From contig CAZSDU010000002.1 of assembly GCA_964605775.1 (NCBI GenBank), positions 124,001-188,000 of the forward strand: a stretch of 64,000 nt of DNA, written 5' to 3'. A model generated the notes under the pieces. It had not been told where the DNA came from. It worked only from the letters and a program-made list of their open reading frames with translations, and made no database searches. Source of the DNA: CAZSDU01 sp964605775 (GTDB taxonomy: Bacteria; Bacteroidota; Bacteroidia; Bacteroidales; FEN-979). The position numbers and the translations under genes were made by a program. Positions 8,967-16,673 of this stretch are shown piece by piece. Within the stretch, counting starts at the first letter, position 1. Each line of letters begins with the position of its first letter.

Positions 8967-9388
8967 GATGATAAAAATCCATATTCCTTGCAATCTGCCC
9001 AACATCTGTGTTTACTTTGACCTACATTAACATAATAAATCCCATTATTATAGTCAAAACCTGGATGATCAAGATGAAATGAATTATGTGGTCGGAATTT
9101 TTCTGCAAATTGCCCTGATGATACATTTGTCAATGATTGTCCAAGTTTCCAGATTAGGGTCTTTTCTATTAAGTAAGCTTCCTTTTCGGTAAGGTTTCTC
9201 GCAATAACTTTAATTATTGGCTCAAGTTTGGATTTTTTAATTGCTCTAATTCTTTTTGCTTTCTCAGAGTTACCATCATCACTAAGATGAGCATATTTCC
9301 TTTTTCCTTTACCTTTCCCAAAATAAAATTCTTCAAAGTTTCTCGGATCAATGTAAACATAAACGTAATAAAAATTTTTAGGTTCCAT
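8960..9388 (-). CDS. GIY-YIG nuclease-domain protein (COG3680/LEM-3-like), C-terminally truncated
   Basis: The 142-residue product begins with a GIY-YIG-like core: FYYVYVYIDPRN (the YVY strand), then FYFGKGKGKRKYAH (FGKGKG replacing YIG), and a catalytic-type Glu in NLTEKEAYLIEKTLIWKLG. This pattern, with a bacterial IDPR insertion, matches the LEM-3-like/COG3680 GIY-YIG group from memory. After the nuclease core comes HRCWADCKEYGFLSSC, which resembles the opening of a second domain (RNWEDCRKYGFISAG-type) usually found in longer relatives. Here it ends at once, and the methyltransferase start overlaps the stop. The protein therefore looks cut short, although the nuclease core itself seems whole. 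Activity and role are unknown. Confidence 0.7.
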   Translation of the reverse strand: MEPKNFYYVYVYIDPRNFEEFYFGKGKGKRKYAHLSDDGNSEKAKRIRAIKKSKLEPIIKVIARNLTEKEAYLIEKTLIWKLGQSLTNVSSGQFAEKFRPHNSFHLDHPGFDYNNGIYYVNVGQSKHRCWADCKEYGFLSSC

Positions 9389-9426
9389 GAGTACTTTTTT
9401 TCATTTGCGGTTGCAGCTAACGTTTC

Positions 9427-9531
9427 GCAGCTAAGCCCAGTGCGGTTGCCTTTGGGATCGCGAGAGCGATCCCGGTAGATCGAAGCATTGGGATTAGCTG
9501 CATGTGTGTGCCTCACATGAGCGGAGTACAC
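9427..9531. repeat. Structured repeat element A (attC-like inverted repeat plus hairpin)
   Basis: A long imperfect inverted repeat pairs GCAGCTAAGCCCAGTGC (9427-9443) with the complementary arm at 9485-9501 (15 of 17 positions match). Its loop holds a perfect 8-bp hairpin (9454-9461 with 9466-9473, loop GAGA). Right after the second arm comes a GTGTGCcTCaCATGAGCGGaGtACAC hairpin (9506-9531). Read on the minus strand, the element ends with AACGTTAGC just below 9427, a sequence like the simple site of an integron attC. It lies 3' of the YdeI-like gene. Elements B and C share the layout. Confidence 0.55.
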
Positions 9532-9703
9532 CCGTCCGGAAGCTCTGCAAAAAGATCAAAAATACAAATTTCTTTTAGCGGAATACAAAGACGGGTATAA
9601 TTTTCCAGAGGGTGGAAGAGGGTGTGAGTTTGGGTGTGGGTGTGGGTGTGAAAGAACTGAAAAGCAGAGGTTACAAATCTTTCCTGGAATATTATCTTGA
9701 AAC
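9503..9703. repeat. 200-bp direct repeat, copy 1
   Basis: This stretch is nearly identical to 11812-12011. Shared landmarks in order are the CATGAGCGGAG hairpin, CCCGTCCGGAAGCTCTGC, an AT-rich part, GGGTATAATTTTCCAGAGGG, a GTGTGG-rich tract (about 9621-9651) and AATATTATCTTGAAA. Differences are a few single-base changes and re-ordering within the GTGTGG tract. No credible protein is encoded in either direction. After the repeat, 9710-9720 holds a small CCCGA/TCGGG hairpin. The remainder to 9806 contains nothing that I recognise. Confidence 0.85.
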
Positions 9704-9806
9704 ATCCCGAGGTTTCGGGACAAGCCGTTGATGGGGGTCGAACCACCGCATTGGTATATTTTATGATTCTTTCTCTTCTTAAAAATCGTCTTTAAAAATA
9801 CTGACA

Positions 9807-10367
9807 TCACATGGGTTTCAAATTTTTATCAAGTCTGTCAATAATTTTTTCCAATCGGTCTTGACGGGTTTTTTCGGATTTGGCATCAAGATAAAATCCA
9901 GTATATGTACGTTGTATCGAATGCGACATGGCCAGAAAATGGGTATAAGCAGGCTCATATGGCTGAATTATTTCTTTAAAGGTCTCTATTTGTTCATCGT
10001 TAATAAGGATACGTTGAGCATTATCCCATGAACCGTTTTTCCTGGCGCGTTCTATGGCGTCTAAACCATGCTGGGTCATTAAACCCTTTTCCATAAGAGT
10101 TTGTGCCAGATCTTTGTTTTTAACAGACCATTTGCTTTTTGGTAAACGTCGCGCAAAATATTTTTTGTAAGCATTATTGTCAAGAGATTGCATTTGTCCA
10201 TCTATCCATCCGTGACAAAGCGCCTCTTCCAATGCCTCGGCAGCAGAGAGTGTGACAATTTTCCCTTTTTTACCAAAGCGTAACCATATCCCATCGCTTT
10301 TTGTCCCATACTTGCCAAGCCATTCCCGAAAGGCTTGTCGATCAGCAAATGTCAATATTTTATCCAT
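9807..10367 (-). CDS. YdeI/OmpD-associated (YdeI/BofA-like) family protein
   Basis: The 186-residue protein carries the COG4430 pattern. It has an N-terminal FREWLGKYGTKSDGIWLRFGKKG, then AAEALEEALCHGWIDGQMQ, then FARRLPKSKWSVKNKDLAQTLMEKGLM, and a C-terminal YDAKSEKTRQDRLEKI-like helix. The family is widespread and usually called YdeI; biochemical function is not established and it is thought to be cytoplasmic. It is a single gene flanked by structured repeats on both sides, as expected for a mobile cassette. The DNA is AT-rich like the rest of this stretch. Confidence 0.85.
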   Translation of the reverse strand: MDKILTFADRQAFREWLGKYGTKSDGIWLRFGKKGKIVTLSAAEALEEALCHGWIDGQMQSLDNNAYKKYFARRLPKSKWSVKNKDLAQTLMEKGLMTQHGLDAIERARKNGSWDNAQRILINDEQIETFKEIIQPYEPAYTHFLAMSHSIQRTYTGFYLDAKSEKTRQDRLEKIIDRLDKNLKPM

Positions 10368-10543
10368 AGGTATCGAATAGGTGAATGTTTTATTAAACTA
10401 TAGATGGATTAGTAAACGACCAATGGCTGTAGATTATTTCCCACTCGTTTATGGTTAACTCTGTCGGCAAAACCCATGTTTTTTTTAATATTTTTTTATC
10501 AAACTCTATTTTTTACGATTTTTTATTTTCGAATGGTTAAATA

Positions 10544-10683
10544 TAACGTTGGCAATTTAGCAATGGCGGTTTGGAGGCTTTTCCACTCTCCATAATTACA
10601 AACCCTGATATGGGGCAGAATGCTTTAAGCTAACCCTTCTCCTGCCATTGGCTATATGTCTTGTGTGCCCCGCATGAGCGGGG
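10544..10683. repeat. Structured repeat element B (attC-like)
   Basis: An imperfect inverted repeat pairs TAGCAATGGC (10558-10567) with GCCATTGGCTA (10644-10654), with one extra unpaired base. A loop of about 75 bases contains a GGCGGTTTGGAGGC stretch. About 13 bases after the second arm lies a perfect CCCCGC/GCGGGG hairpin with ATGA loop (10668-10683), the same hairpin as in elements A and C. On the minus strand the element ends in AACGTTATA (10552-10544). It sits directly 3' of the T9SS cargo gene. The rest of the 10368-10712 gap has nothing I recognise except the palindrome listed separately. Confidence 0.5.
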
Positions 10684-10691
10684 ACCACGAC

Positions 10692-10709
10692 ATATTGAAA
10701 TTTCAATAT
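10692..10709 (-). terminator. 18-bp perfect palindrome next to the T9SS cargo stop codon
   Basis: ATATTGAAATTTCAATAT is a perfect self-complementary sequence beginning 4 bases after the stop codon at 10713. Its position suggests a transcript end signal or a protein-binding site. An AT-only stem without a T-run on the minus strand makes a classical terminator uncertain. Confidence 0.3.
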
Positions 10710-10712
10710 TTG

Positions 10713-11648
10713 TTAATTTTTAATGATTTTTTTTACGCATAAAGTTTTCGAAGCTGTAAGTATTTTTAACATGTAAATGCCCGAACTATAGTTGTTTAAG
10801 TCCGTAATTTGAATTGTTTTCCCATCAAAAGTATTTGTTTCAATGATTTTACCCTGTAGTGAATAGATCTCATATGTAAAATGCTGATTTGTATGTCTCG
10901 TAGCGTTATTCGCTAAGTTTATAGTGAAAGAATCATAAAATGGGTTTGGAGATATTTCAACAAGATTTTCTATGTCGTTCTCCTCCAATCCTTCAAATAG
11001 GTTTCCAAATATTATATCATCCAGCATCCAGCCATCTTTATTTGTTTGTATTTCATTACTTTGGAATGTAAATCGAAAATATACTGTATCCGTAATCCAT
11101 GGGAGTGTAGGTGCGGGGAAAGACATATGGAAATTATACCATCCTGAACTTTTTCCAGTAAATGGATTAAGAGAATCATTGGTTGTATAAAGGGTTGTAT
11201 AAGGATAATATGCTAGTTTTACATCCCAATTCAATAGGTGCGCAATCGCCTGTGCTATGAAATTATTCCAGGTCAATCCTTTATCGAATGAAAATTCTAT
11301 CATTCCATTATCAGACAAGGTATCCGTAAATATTTTATACTTGAAATACAATTCTTGGCCAAGACTTTCCTCAGGAGCAGGTACATAAAGATAAAATCTT
11401 GATAGATTATTATTGGGATAGGGAGAAATAGTATCAGTCACCATAGCATTTGGAGATGAAAAAGATGTATTAAAAAAGATCTTTTGTGGATTCCCTATTT
11501 GCCAGATATTAGAGGGAAGTGAATGATCTATGTTTAATAAGTTTAAATTCTGACCATCATCAAAATTTATAACCCAGTAATATGTCTGACCTAGCATAAA
11601 ACACGGCAAGGCAACAAAAAAATAAATTAATAGAAATAAGGTTTTCAT
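10713..11648 (-). CDS. Secreted protein with T9SS type A C-terminal sorting domain
   Basis: The 311-residue protein has a signal peptide (MKTLFLLIYFFVALPCFMLG, cut before QTYYW). A jelly-roll-like middle contains INFDDGQNLNLL and SSPNAMVTDTISPYP, which recall the choice-of-anchor/MAM-like domains of Bacteroidota surface proteins. Near the C-terminus is VEISPNPFYDSFTINL, followed by a short beta-domain ending YMLKILTASKTLCVKKIIKN, the T9SS type A sorting signal. It should therefore cross the inner membrane by Sec and the outer membrane by the type IX system. No enzymatic motif is visible. The gene is lone and lies between repeat elements B and C, so it may be a cassette gene. Confidence 0.82.
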   Translation of the reverse strand: MKTLFLLIYFFVALPCFMLGQTYYWVINFDDGQNLNLLNIDHSLPSNIWQIGNPQKIFFNTSFSSPNAMVTDTISPYPNNNLSRFYLYVPAPEESLGQELYFKYKIFTDTLSDNGMIEFSFDKGLTWNNFIAQAIAHLLNWDVKLAYYPYTTLYTTNDSLNPFTGKSSGWYNFHMSFPAPTLPWITDTVYFRFTFQSNEIQTNKDGWMLDDIIFGNLFEGLEENDIENLVEISPNPFYDSFTINLANNATRHTNQHFTYEIYSLQGKIIETNTFDGKTIQITDLNNYSSGIYMLKILTASKTLCVKKIIKN

Positions 11649-11695
11649 AGCTATTGGGTAAAAGATTTTTATTTTATAATTACCACCAAAGTGCC

Positions 11696-11837
11696 GCCAG
11701 CAGCCGACGGGCGGGTGTTACCTGGGTTGGTTTTTGTATTCGTTTTAATTTCATTTATTTTCCTTCCGTTTACTTTGAATCACTTACCTCGCCTGGCCTC
11801 GGCTGCTGGCTTGTGTGTGCCCCACATGAGCGGAGCA
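11696..11837. repeat. Structured repeat element C (attC-like)
   Basis: A perfect 12-bp inverted repeat pairs GCCAGCAGCCGA (11696-11707) with TCGGCTGCTGGC (11799-11810) around a loop of 91 bases. It is followed at once by the GTGTGCCCCaCATGAGCGGaGCACAC hairpin at about 11812-11837. Architecture equals elements A and B, while the long-arm sequences differ. The right part merges into direct repeat copy 2. Confidence 0.5.
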
Positions 11838-12011
11838 CACCCGTCCGGAAGCTCTGCAAAAAGATCAAAAATACAAATTTCTTTTAGCGGAATACAAAGA
11901 CGGGTATAATTTTCCAGAGGGTGGAAGAGGGTGTGGGTGTGGGTGTGGGTTTGGGTGTGAAAGAACTGAGAAGCAGAGGTTACAAATCTTTCCTGGAATA
12001 TTATCTTGAAA
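11812..12011. repeat. 200-bp direct repeat, copy 2
   Basis: Near-identical to 9503-9703, including the GTGTGG tract (about 11929-11959), which here has a different order of GTGTGG and GTTTGG units. Weaker similarity continues a little past the end (GTTGATG, TCGAACC). It lies in a 500-bp gene-free gap (11649-12148) together with element C and the possible intron remnant. Confidence 0.85.
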
Positions 12012-12044
12012 TTCGTTGATGATGTTCGAACCGTCGTATTCGTG

Positions 12045-12131
12045 ACCCGAACGTGAGTTTATCCCGCCACCGGCGGGAGTGGTGTGAGAGGTGCACCGGT
12101 GTGCAAATTGCTCACCGGCCGCCTACTCGAT
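12045..12131 (+). mobile_element. Possible 3' remnant of a group II intron (domain VI and 3' end)
   Basis: The sequence GTGGTGTGAGAGGTG is followed by a CCGGTG/CACCGG stem-loop (12096-12101 with 12113-12118) and then GCCTACTCGAT. From memory this resembles the 3' end of bacterial group II introns: the domain V tail, domain VI hairpin, bulged branch-point A about seven bases from the end, and a terminal AT. A separate CCCGCC/GGCGGG hairpin (12063-12077) may interrupt domain V. No intron 5' end or reverse transcriptase lies in the window, so this would be only a relic. Confidence 0.4.
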
Positions 12132-12148
12132 TACCAAACGCATTTATT

Positions 12149-12985
12149 TCAATCCTTAAAAGATTTCTGTTTTAATTCTTCAATAATTTTTGCAGAAACC
12201 CAGTATATCCTACACAATCCATCTCTTTGACTTAAAAAAAACAGATACTTCCCATCATGAGTCAGTGAAACACAAAGGTCATTTTTCTCAGTATTGATTG
12301 ACGACCCTATTTCAATTCCTTGTGTCCAATTTCCATCATCTTTTTTAAAACTGACATATAAATCGGCTTTTTTTGTACCAGATCCAACTCTCGTAAAAAC
12401 AATGAAGCTTTCATCCGGTGCAATACATGGAGCCAATTCTTTGCCATCGGTATTTATCATTTCACCAAGGTCAATGGGTTCCGAATATTTTTCGCCGTCA
12501 AATTGAGCGAGATAAATATCCTGTTCCCCTCGAACACCATTAATTTCTGATGTGAAATATAGATTTCCATTAGCAGCAAACGAAAAAGTCCAATGGGTAG
12601 GATGTTTTAATATAATCTCATCAATAAGCTTTGGTTCCGACCATCCGTCATCATTGCGATCAACAAACCATATTCTCTCTCTTTCAGTATCCCCAGGTAT
12701 TGGAGGTTGAAAAGATAGAAAATAGAGTTTTTCTCCATTGTATGAAAAAGCAGGTTCACCAGTCCCCATTTTCAACCCAAAGTCAATTTTTTCAGGAGTT
12801 GACCAAACCCCATCTATTCTTTTCGAATACATCATACAAGGCCCCTTGTCCATTGGGCTCCAATAAGCTTCTGTCATATCAGGCGAAAAAATAATTGTTG
12901 AATGATAACCCATCTCTGCATTCATAATTTCTGGAGCAAACAGTGAGTAAAGGTAGCGTGTTATTTTTTTTGTTATTTGTGCCAT
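12149..12985 (-). CDS. PD40/WD40-like beta-propeller protein (TolB-type repeats), probably 5'-truncated
   Basis: The roughly 278-residue protein contains repeated blades of the PD40 type. Examples are IFSPDMTEAYWSPM, PAFSYNGEKLYFLSFQ, FSFAANGNLYFTSEI, PCIAPDESFIVFTRV and VSLTHDGKYLFFLSQR. Intervening units such as WSEPKLIDE and YSEPIDLGEMINT are typical of Bacteroidota relatives. Those relatives normally begin with a signal peptide and a PEIFAPGIIS-like lead, but here LFAPEIMNAEM appears with no export signal before it. The true N-terminus may have been lost. I prefer the ATG at 12985 over the TTG at 13006. Function is unknown; similar propellers bind proteins or glycans. Confidence 0.7.
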   Translation of the reverse strand: MAQITKKITRYLYSLFAPEIMNAEMGYHSTIIFSPDMTEAYWSPMDKGPCMMYSKRIDGVWSTPEKIDFGLKMGTGEPAFSYNGEKLYFLSFQPPIPGDTERERIWFVDRNDDGWSEPKLIDEIILKHPTHWTFSFAANGNLYFTSEINGVRGEQDIYLAQFDGEKYSEPIDLGEMINTDGKELAPCIAPDESFIVFTRVGSGTKKADLYVSFKKDDGNWTQGIEIGSSINTEKNDLCVSLTHDGKYLFFLSQRDGLCRIYWVSAKIIEELKQKSFKD

Positions 12986-13006
12986 GCTGTCGAAGGCGGA
13001 AGTCAA

Positions 13007-13392
13007 ATGTGCGCTTTAAATCATCCCACGGGCTAGGTATAAATGGTAGGCTCCGCATAAAATGCCTTAACCCATGTAAAGTTACAATGTATTTTTATTC
13101 CAGCCAAATAGATTACCTTTTTTTAACCTTGCTGCAAACATACTGCAACCTAAGGTTTCCCCTTCAAAACCCTGCACATAAACAGAATACCCTGGATACG
13201 ATAATCTTCCCGTTTAACACTATTTGGCTGATGTGTTGATCATTCAGCCAGGCTCATCCATTGATTTTCAGTAATACGTTTAAGTTTTTAACAAAAAAAC
13301 GCGGGTTGCAGAGGAAATCTTAAATTTGCAAGAATGGAAAATCTGCCTTCTGGCTTTCCTGACATTCTTGCATTTTTAATTTAATCCATTGA
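13007..13392. other. Gene-free gap with an imperfect inverted repeat
   Basis: No gene or RNA is recognisable. CCCACGGGCTAGG (13025-13037) and CCTTAACCCATG (13065-13076) can form an imperfect stem with G-U pairs. TAAATTTG at 13321-13328 fits the -7 consensus for the gene that starts at 13393, but no matching -33 box is evident. Confidence 0.35.
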
Positions 13393-13938
13393 ATGATGAG
13401 GATTCTTCGTGATAAAACTGCTGCCCTGGTCATTGATTTCCAGCTAGTGCTTTTCCCCCATATCCATGATCATGAACTCCTTCTTAAAAATGTGCCCATA
13501 CTGCTGAAAGGCTTGAAAATTCTTGATATTCCCCTGTTTGTCACCGAGCAATATGTAAAAGGTCTTGGCGCTACCGTGCAAACGATAGCAGATTGCCTTC
13601 AGGATACTGAACGCATTGAAAAATCAACCTTCAGTTGCTGTGATGAACCTAAGTTCATGCTTGACCTGGCCTCTGCGGCCATAGAAAACGTGATCATTAC
13701 GGGAATAGAAAGCCATGTTTGCGTGCTCCAGACCGTGATCGATCTGATCGGTCATGGCTATCACCCCGTGGTAGTTGAAGACTGTATCTCCTCCCGCAAG
13801 GAGAGCGATAAAAAAAACGCCTTGGAACGTATGCGACAGGAAGGCGCTTATATTACAACCTATGAATCCATCCTGTTTGAACTGCTGAGGTACTCAGGAA
13901 CGGATGAGTTTAAAGCCATTTCAAGACTTGTGAAATGA
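13393..13938 (+). CDS. Isochorismatase-like cysteine hydrolase
   Basis: The 181-residue protein has the three catalytic elements of the isochorismatase fold: Asp in ALVIDFQ, Lys in RIEKSTFSC and Cys in IESHVCVLQT. The short form without a carrier-protein domain is typical of YcaC/nicotinamidase-like hydrolases. It keeps FVTEQYVKGLG where some relatives have TEQNPKGLG. The substrate is unknown. Two consecutive ATG codons give starts at 13393 or 13396. It stands 46 bp ahead of parC on the same strand and may be co-transcribed, though the functions are unrelated. Confidence 0.87.
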   Translation: MMRILRDKTAALVIDFQLVLFPHIHDHELLLKNVPILLKGLKILDIPLFVTEQYVKGLGATVQTIADCLQDTERIEKSTFSCCDEPKFMLDLASAAIENVIITGIESHVCVLQTVIDLIGHGYHPVVVEDCISSRKESDKKNALERMRQEGAYITTYESILFELLRYSGTDEFKAISRLVK

Positions 13939-13984
13939 AAGTTTGATCAATCCCCGGCGAGCATAAGCTTTTAAATATACTGCA

Positions 13985-16651
13985 GTGACTTTTGAAGAAA
14001 TTAATAACGGCGAAAATCCCGAACTTGAATCCGGAAACCTGGCGGAAACCATCCACCTCTCGGGAATGTACCAAAGCTGGTTCCTGGATTATGCTTCCTA
14101 TGTGATCCTGGAAAGAGCTGTCCCGGAAATGATCGATGGACTGAAACCGGTTCAGCGCCGGATTCTACATTCCATGAAAGACCTGGATGACGGCAGGTAT
14201 AATAAAGTGGCCAACATCATTGGTCATACGATGAAATATCATCCCCATGGAGATGCCTCCATCGGGGATGCATTGGTACAACTGGGTCAGAAAGACCTGC
14301 TCATCGATACCCAGGGGAACTGGGGCAATATCCTGACGGGTGATAGCGCTGCAGCCCCGAGATACATTGAAGCCCGCCTCTCGAAATTTGCATTGGAGGT
14401 GTTGTTCAATGCCAAAACAACCACATGGAAGTCTTCCTACGATGGAAGAAATAAGGAAGCGGTCACCCTTCCTGCCAAATTTCCGCTTCTGCTGGCTCAG
14501 GGTGTGGAAGGGATAGCCGTTGGACTGGCTTCAAAAATTTTACCCCATAATTTTCTTGAATTAATTGATGCTTCCATTAAAATACTCCAGGAAAAAGATT
14601 TCGAGATCTTTCCCGATTTTCTTACCGGAGGCCTGGCGGATGTTTCCCGCTATAACGATGGCATCAGGGGAGGAAAGGTCAGGGTAAGGGCAAAGATTTC
14701 CCAATTCGATAAAAAAACACTGGTCATCACGGAAATTCCCTATGGAACCACTACCGGTTCTATCATTGATTCCATCCTTTCTGCCAACGATAAAGGAAAG
14801 ATCAAAATCCGCAAGATCGATGACAATACAGCAGCGCATGTGGAGATCATGATTTACCTCGCCCCTGGCGTTTCTCCTGATACCACCATGGATGCCCTTT
14901 ATGCGTTTACCGAATGTGAGGTGTCTATTTCTCCGAATTCCTGTGTGATCGAAGACGGGAAACCAAAATTCATAGGGGTTTCTGAAATTCTGAAAATCAA
15001 CACCCGGCATACGGTCGACCTTCTGCGCATGGAATTGAATATCCGTCAGGAGGAGCTTAAGGATAACCTGCACTATGCTTCTCTAGAAAAAATATTCATC
15101 GAGCATGAAATCTACGAAGGGATTAAGAAATGCAGGTCCAATGAAGAAATTGATACGGCCATCAGGAAGGGGCTGAAACCCTTTCTGAAACAACTTGTTC
15201 GCCCACTTTCCGGTGAAGATATTCACCGCCTGCGGAAAATTCCTGTCGAACGAATCTCAAAATACAATTCCGATAAGGCCAATGAAGTCATCACAGGCAT
15301 TCATCTGGATATGGAAGAAGTGGATAATCATCTTTCCCACCTGATCGATTACGCCATTGAGTATTTCAGACAAATCCGGAAAAAATATGGAAAAGGACGG
15401 GAACGAAAGACAGAACTCAGGAATTTCGACACCATTGAGGCGGTGAAAGTCGCTGCCGCCAACGAAAAACTATATGTAAACCGGGAAGAGGGTTTCGCGG
15501 GAACTGCTTTGAAAAAAGATGAATTTGTCTGCGAATGTTCCGACCTCGACGATATCATCGTATTCAGGGATGACGGTACTTTCCTGGTGACAAAGGTTTC
15601 AGATAAAACCTTTGTCGGACAGAATGTGATTCACATCAACATTTTTTCGAAAAACGATAACCGTACCGTTTATAACCTGGTTTACCGTGACGGAAAGAAC
15701 GGGAAAATAATGGTTAAACGCTTTTGCGTTCTGGGAGTGACCAGAGACAAAGAATATACCGTTACCAAAGGGACAAAGGATTCCAGAATTCTCTATTTTT
15801 CAGCCAATCCTAATGGGGAAGCGGAAATGGTAAGGGTGGATTTACGGCCGAAACCGAGACTGAAAAAGACCAGTTTCGACTTCGATTTCGCAAGTATCGC
15901 CATCAAAGGAAGAAATTCCATGGGCAATACCCTTACCAAATTTGCCATTAAAAGAATTGAGAAACGTCAGGAAGGGATCTCAACCCTGGGGTCTTTAAAT
16001 ATCTGGTATGATGAAACCGTGCAGCGACTGAATACCGATAACCGCGGTATCCTGCTTGGAGCTTTTTCAGGATCCGACCGCGTTCTGACCATCATGCAAA
16101 CGGGATATTACCGTTTGACCTCTTTCGACTTGTCTACCCATTTTGATGAAGACATGATCAGGATTGAAAAATATGACGAGCAAAAGGTTTTCACGGTCGT
16201 TTATCTTGAGAATCAGTCAAAACAATATTATCTCAAACGGTTTAAACCGGAATTAAGCGATAAGAAAACCGATTTTCTGGAAGAGGGAAATTCCCTGTTC
16301 CTCCTCACAGATCATGCCAGTCCTAAGCTTGAAGTGCTCTTTGATATGAAACAAAAAGCCAGGGGTGCCGACCATGAGGAAATTAATGTGGCTGAATTCA
16401 TCGCTGTCAAAGGATATAAAGCAAAAGGGAAACGGATCTCCAATTACCCGGTGAAAAAGATTGACTGGATCCACCTTCCTGAAACAGACCCGATCCCCAT
16501 GCAGGATAACGGACAGGAAAAGGCTGAAGAACCTGAAATTGTCAGCATAACAGATGTAAAACCTGATCCGTCGGTTGGAAAGGACTTGGCGGATGAAGAA
16601 AAGCCAAAAGAAGAAACGACAGATACCTTACAGATGGAATTGCCGTTATAA
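13985..16651 (+). CDS. parC: DNA topoisomerase IV subunit A
   Basis: The 888-residue type IIA topoisomerase A subunit has the winged-helix start LDYASYVILERAVPEMIDGL, KPVQRRIL, YHPHGDASIGDALV, and the catalytic Tyr in APRYIEARLS (Tyr127). A long coiled-coil arm and a C-terminal propeller region (about 500-830) follow. The first residues and the lack of a canonical GyrA-box fit the Bacteroidota ParC lineage rather than GyrA. With ParE it decatenates daughter chromosomes. The start is GTG at 13985. The last about 60 residues are acidic and low-complexity. No parE is nearby. Confidence 0.87.
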   Translation: MTFEEINNGENPELESGNLAETIHLSGMYQSWFLDYASYVILERAVPEMIDGLKPVQRRILHSMKDLDDGRYNKVANIIGHTMKYHPHGDASIGDALVQLGQKDLLIDTQGNWGNILTGDSAAAPRYIEARLSKFALEVLFNAKTTTWKSSYDGRNKEAVTLPAKFPLLLAQGVEGIAVGLASKILPHNFLELIDASIKILQEKDFEIFPDFLTGGLADVSRYNDGIRGGKVRVRAKISQFDKKTLVITEIPYGTTTGSIIDSILSANDKGKIKIRKIDDNTAAHVEIMIYLAPGVSPDTTMDALYAFTECEVSISPNSCVIEDGKPKFIGVSEILKINTRHTVDLLRMELNIRQEELKDNLHYASLEKIFIEHEIYEGIKKCRSNEEIDTAIRKGLKPFLKQLVRPLSGEDIHRLRKIPVERISKYNSDKANEVITGIHLDMEEVDNHLSHLIDYAIEYFRQIRKKYGKGRERKTELRNFDTIEAVKVAAANEKLYVNREEGFAGTALKKDEFVCECSDLDDIIVFRDDGTFLVTKVSDKTFVGQNVIHINIFSKNDNRTVYNLVYRDGKNGKIMVKRFCVLGVTRDKEYTVTKGTKDSRILYFSANPNGEAEMVRVDLRPKPRLKKTSFDFDFASIAIKGRNSMGNTLTKFAIKRIEKRQEGISTLGSLNIWYDETVQRLNTDNRGILLGAFSGSDRVLTIMQTGYYRLTSFDLSTHFDEDMIRIEKYDEQKVFTVVYLENQSKQYYLKRFKPELSDKKTDFLEEGNSLFLLTDHASPKLEVLFDMKQKARGADHEEINVAEFIAVKGYKAKGKRISNYPVKKIDWIHLPETDPIPMQDNGQEKAEEPEIVSITDVKPDPSVGKDLADEEKPKEETTDTLQMELPL

Positions 16652-16673
16652 ATAGTGAATTAATGATAAACAT

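Noticed and set aside
8966..9005. Longer methyltransferase start at 9005
   Set aside because: The extra 13 residues are hydrophobic, lie inside the GIY-YIG gene and do not resemble the family. The ATG at 8966 gives a normal N-terminus.
9621..9651. GTGTGG tracts considered as a CRISPR-like or tandem-repeat array
   Set aside because: Units are only six bases with no spacers. It is a short microsatellite within a larger direct repeat.
9721..9760. GGTTCGA-like sequence on the minus strand that recalls a tRNA T-arm
   Set aside because: No acceptor stem, D-arm or anticodon arm can be built around it, and the diverged second copy near 12020 loses the resemblance.
9513..9810. Open frames of about 77-84 residues across the first direct repeat
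   Set aside because: They are rich in His-Pro from the GTGTGG tract and are broken or altered in the other repeat copy. They overlap the repeat hairpins and look like no known protein.
13985..16651. Naming the topoisomerase subunit gyrA
   Set aside because: The N-terminal sequence and the acidic C-terminal tail fit Bacteroidota ParC better, and no GyrA-box is evident. The distinction was made by eye.
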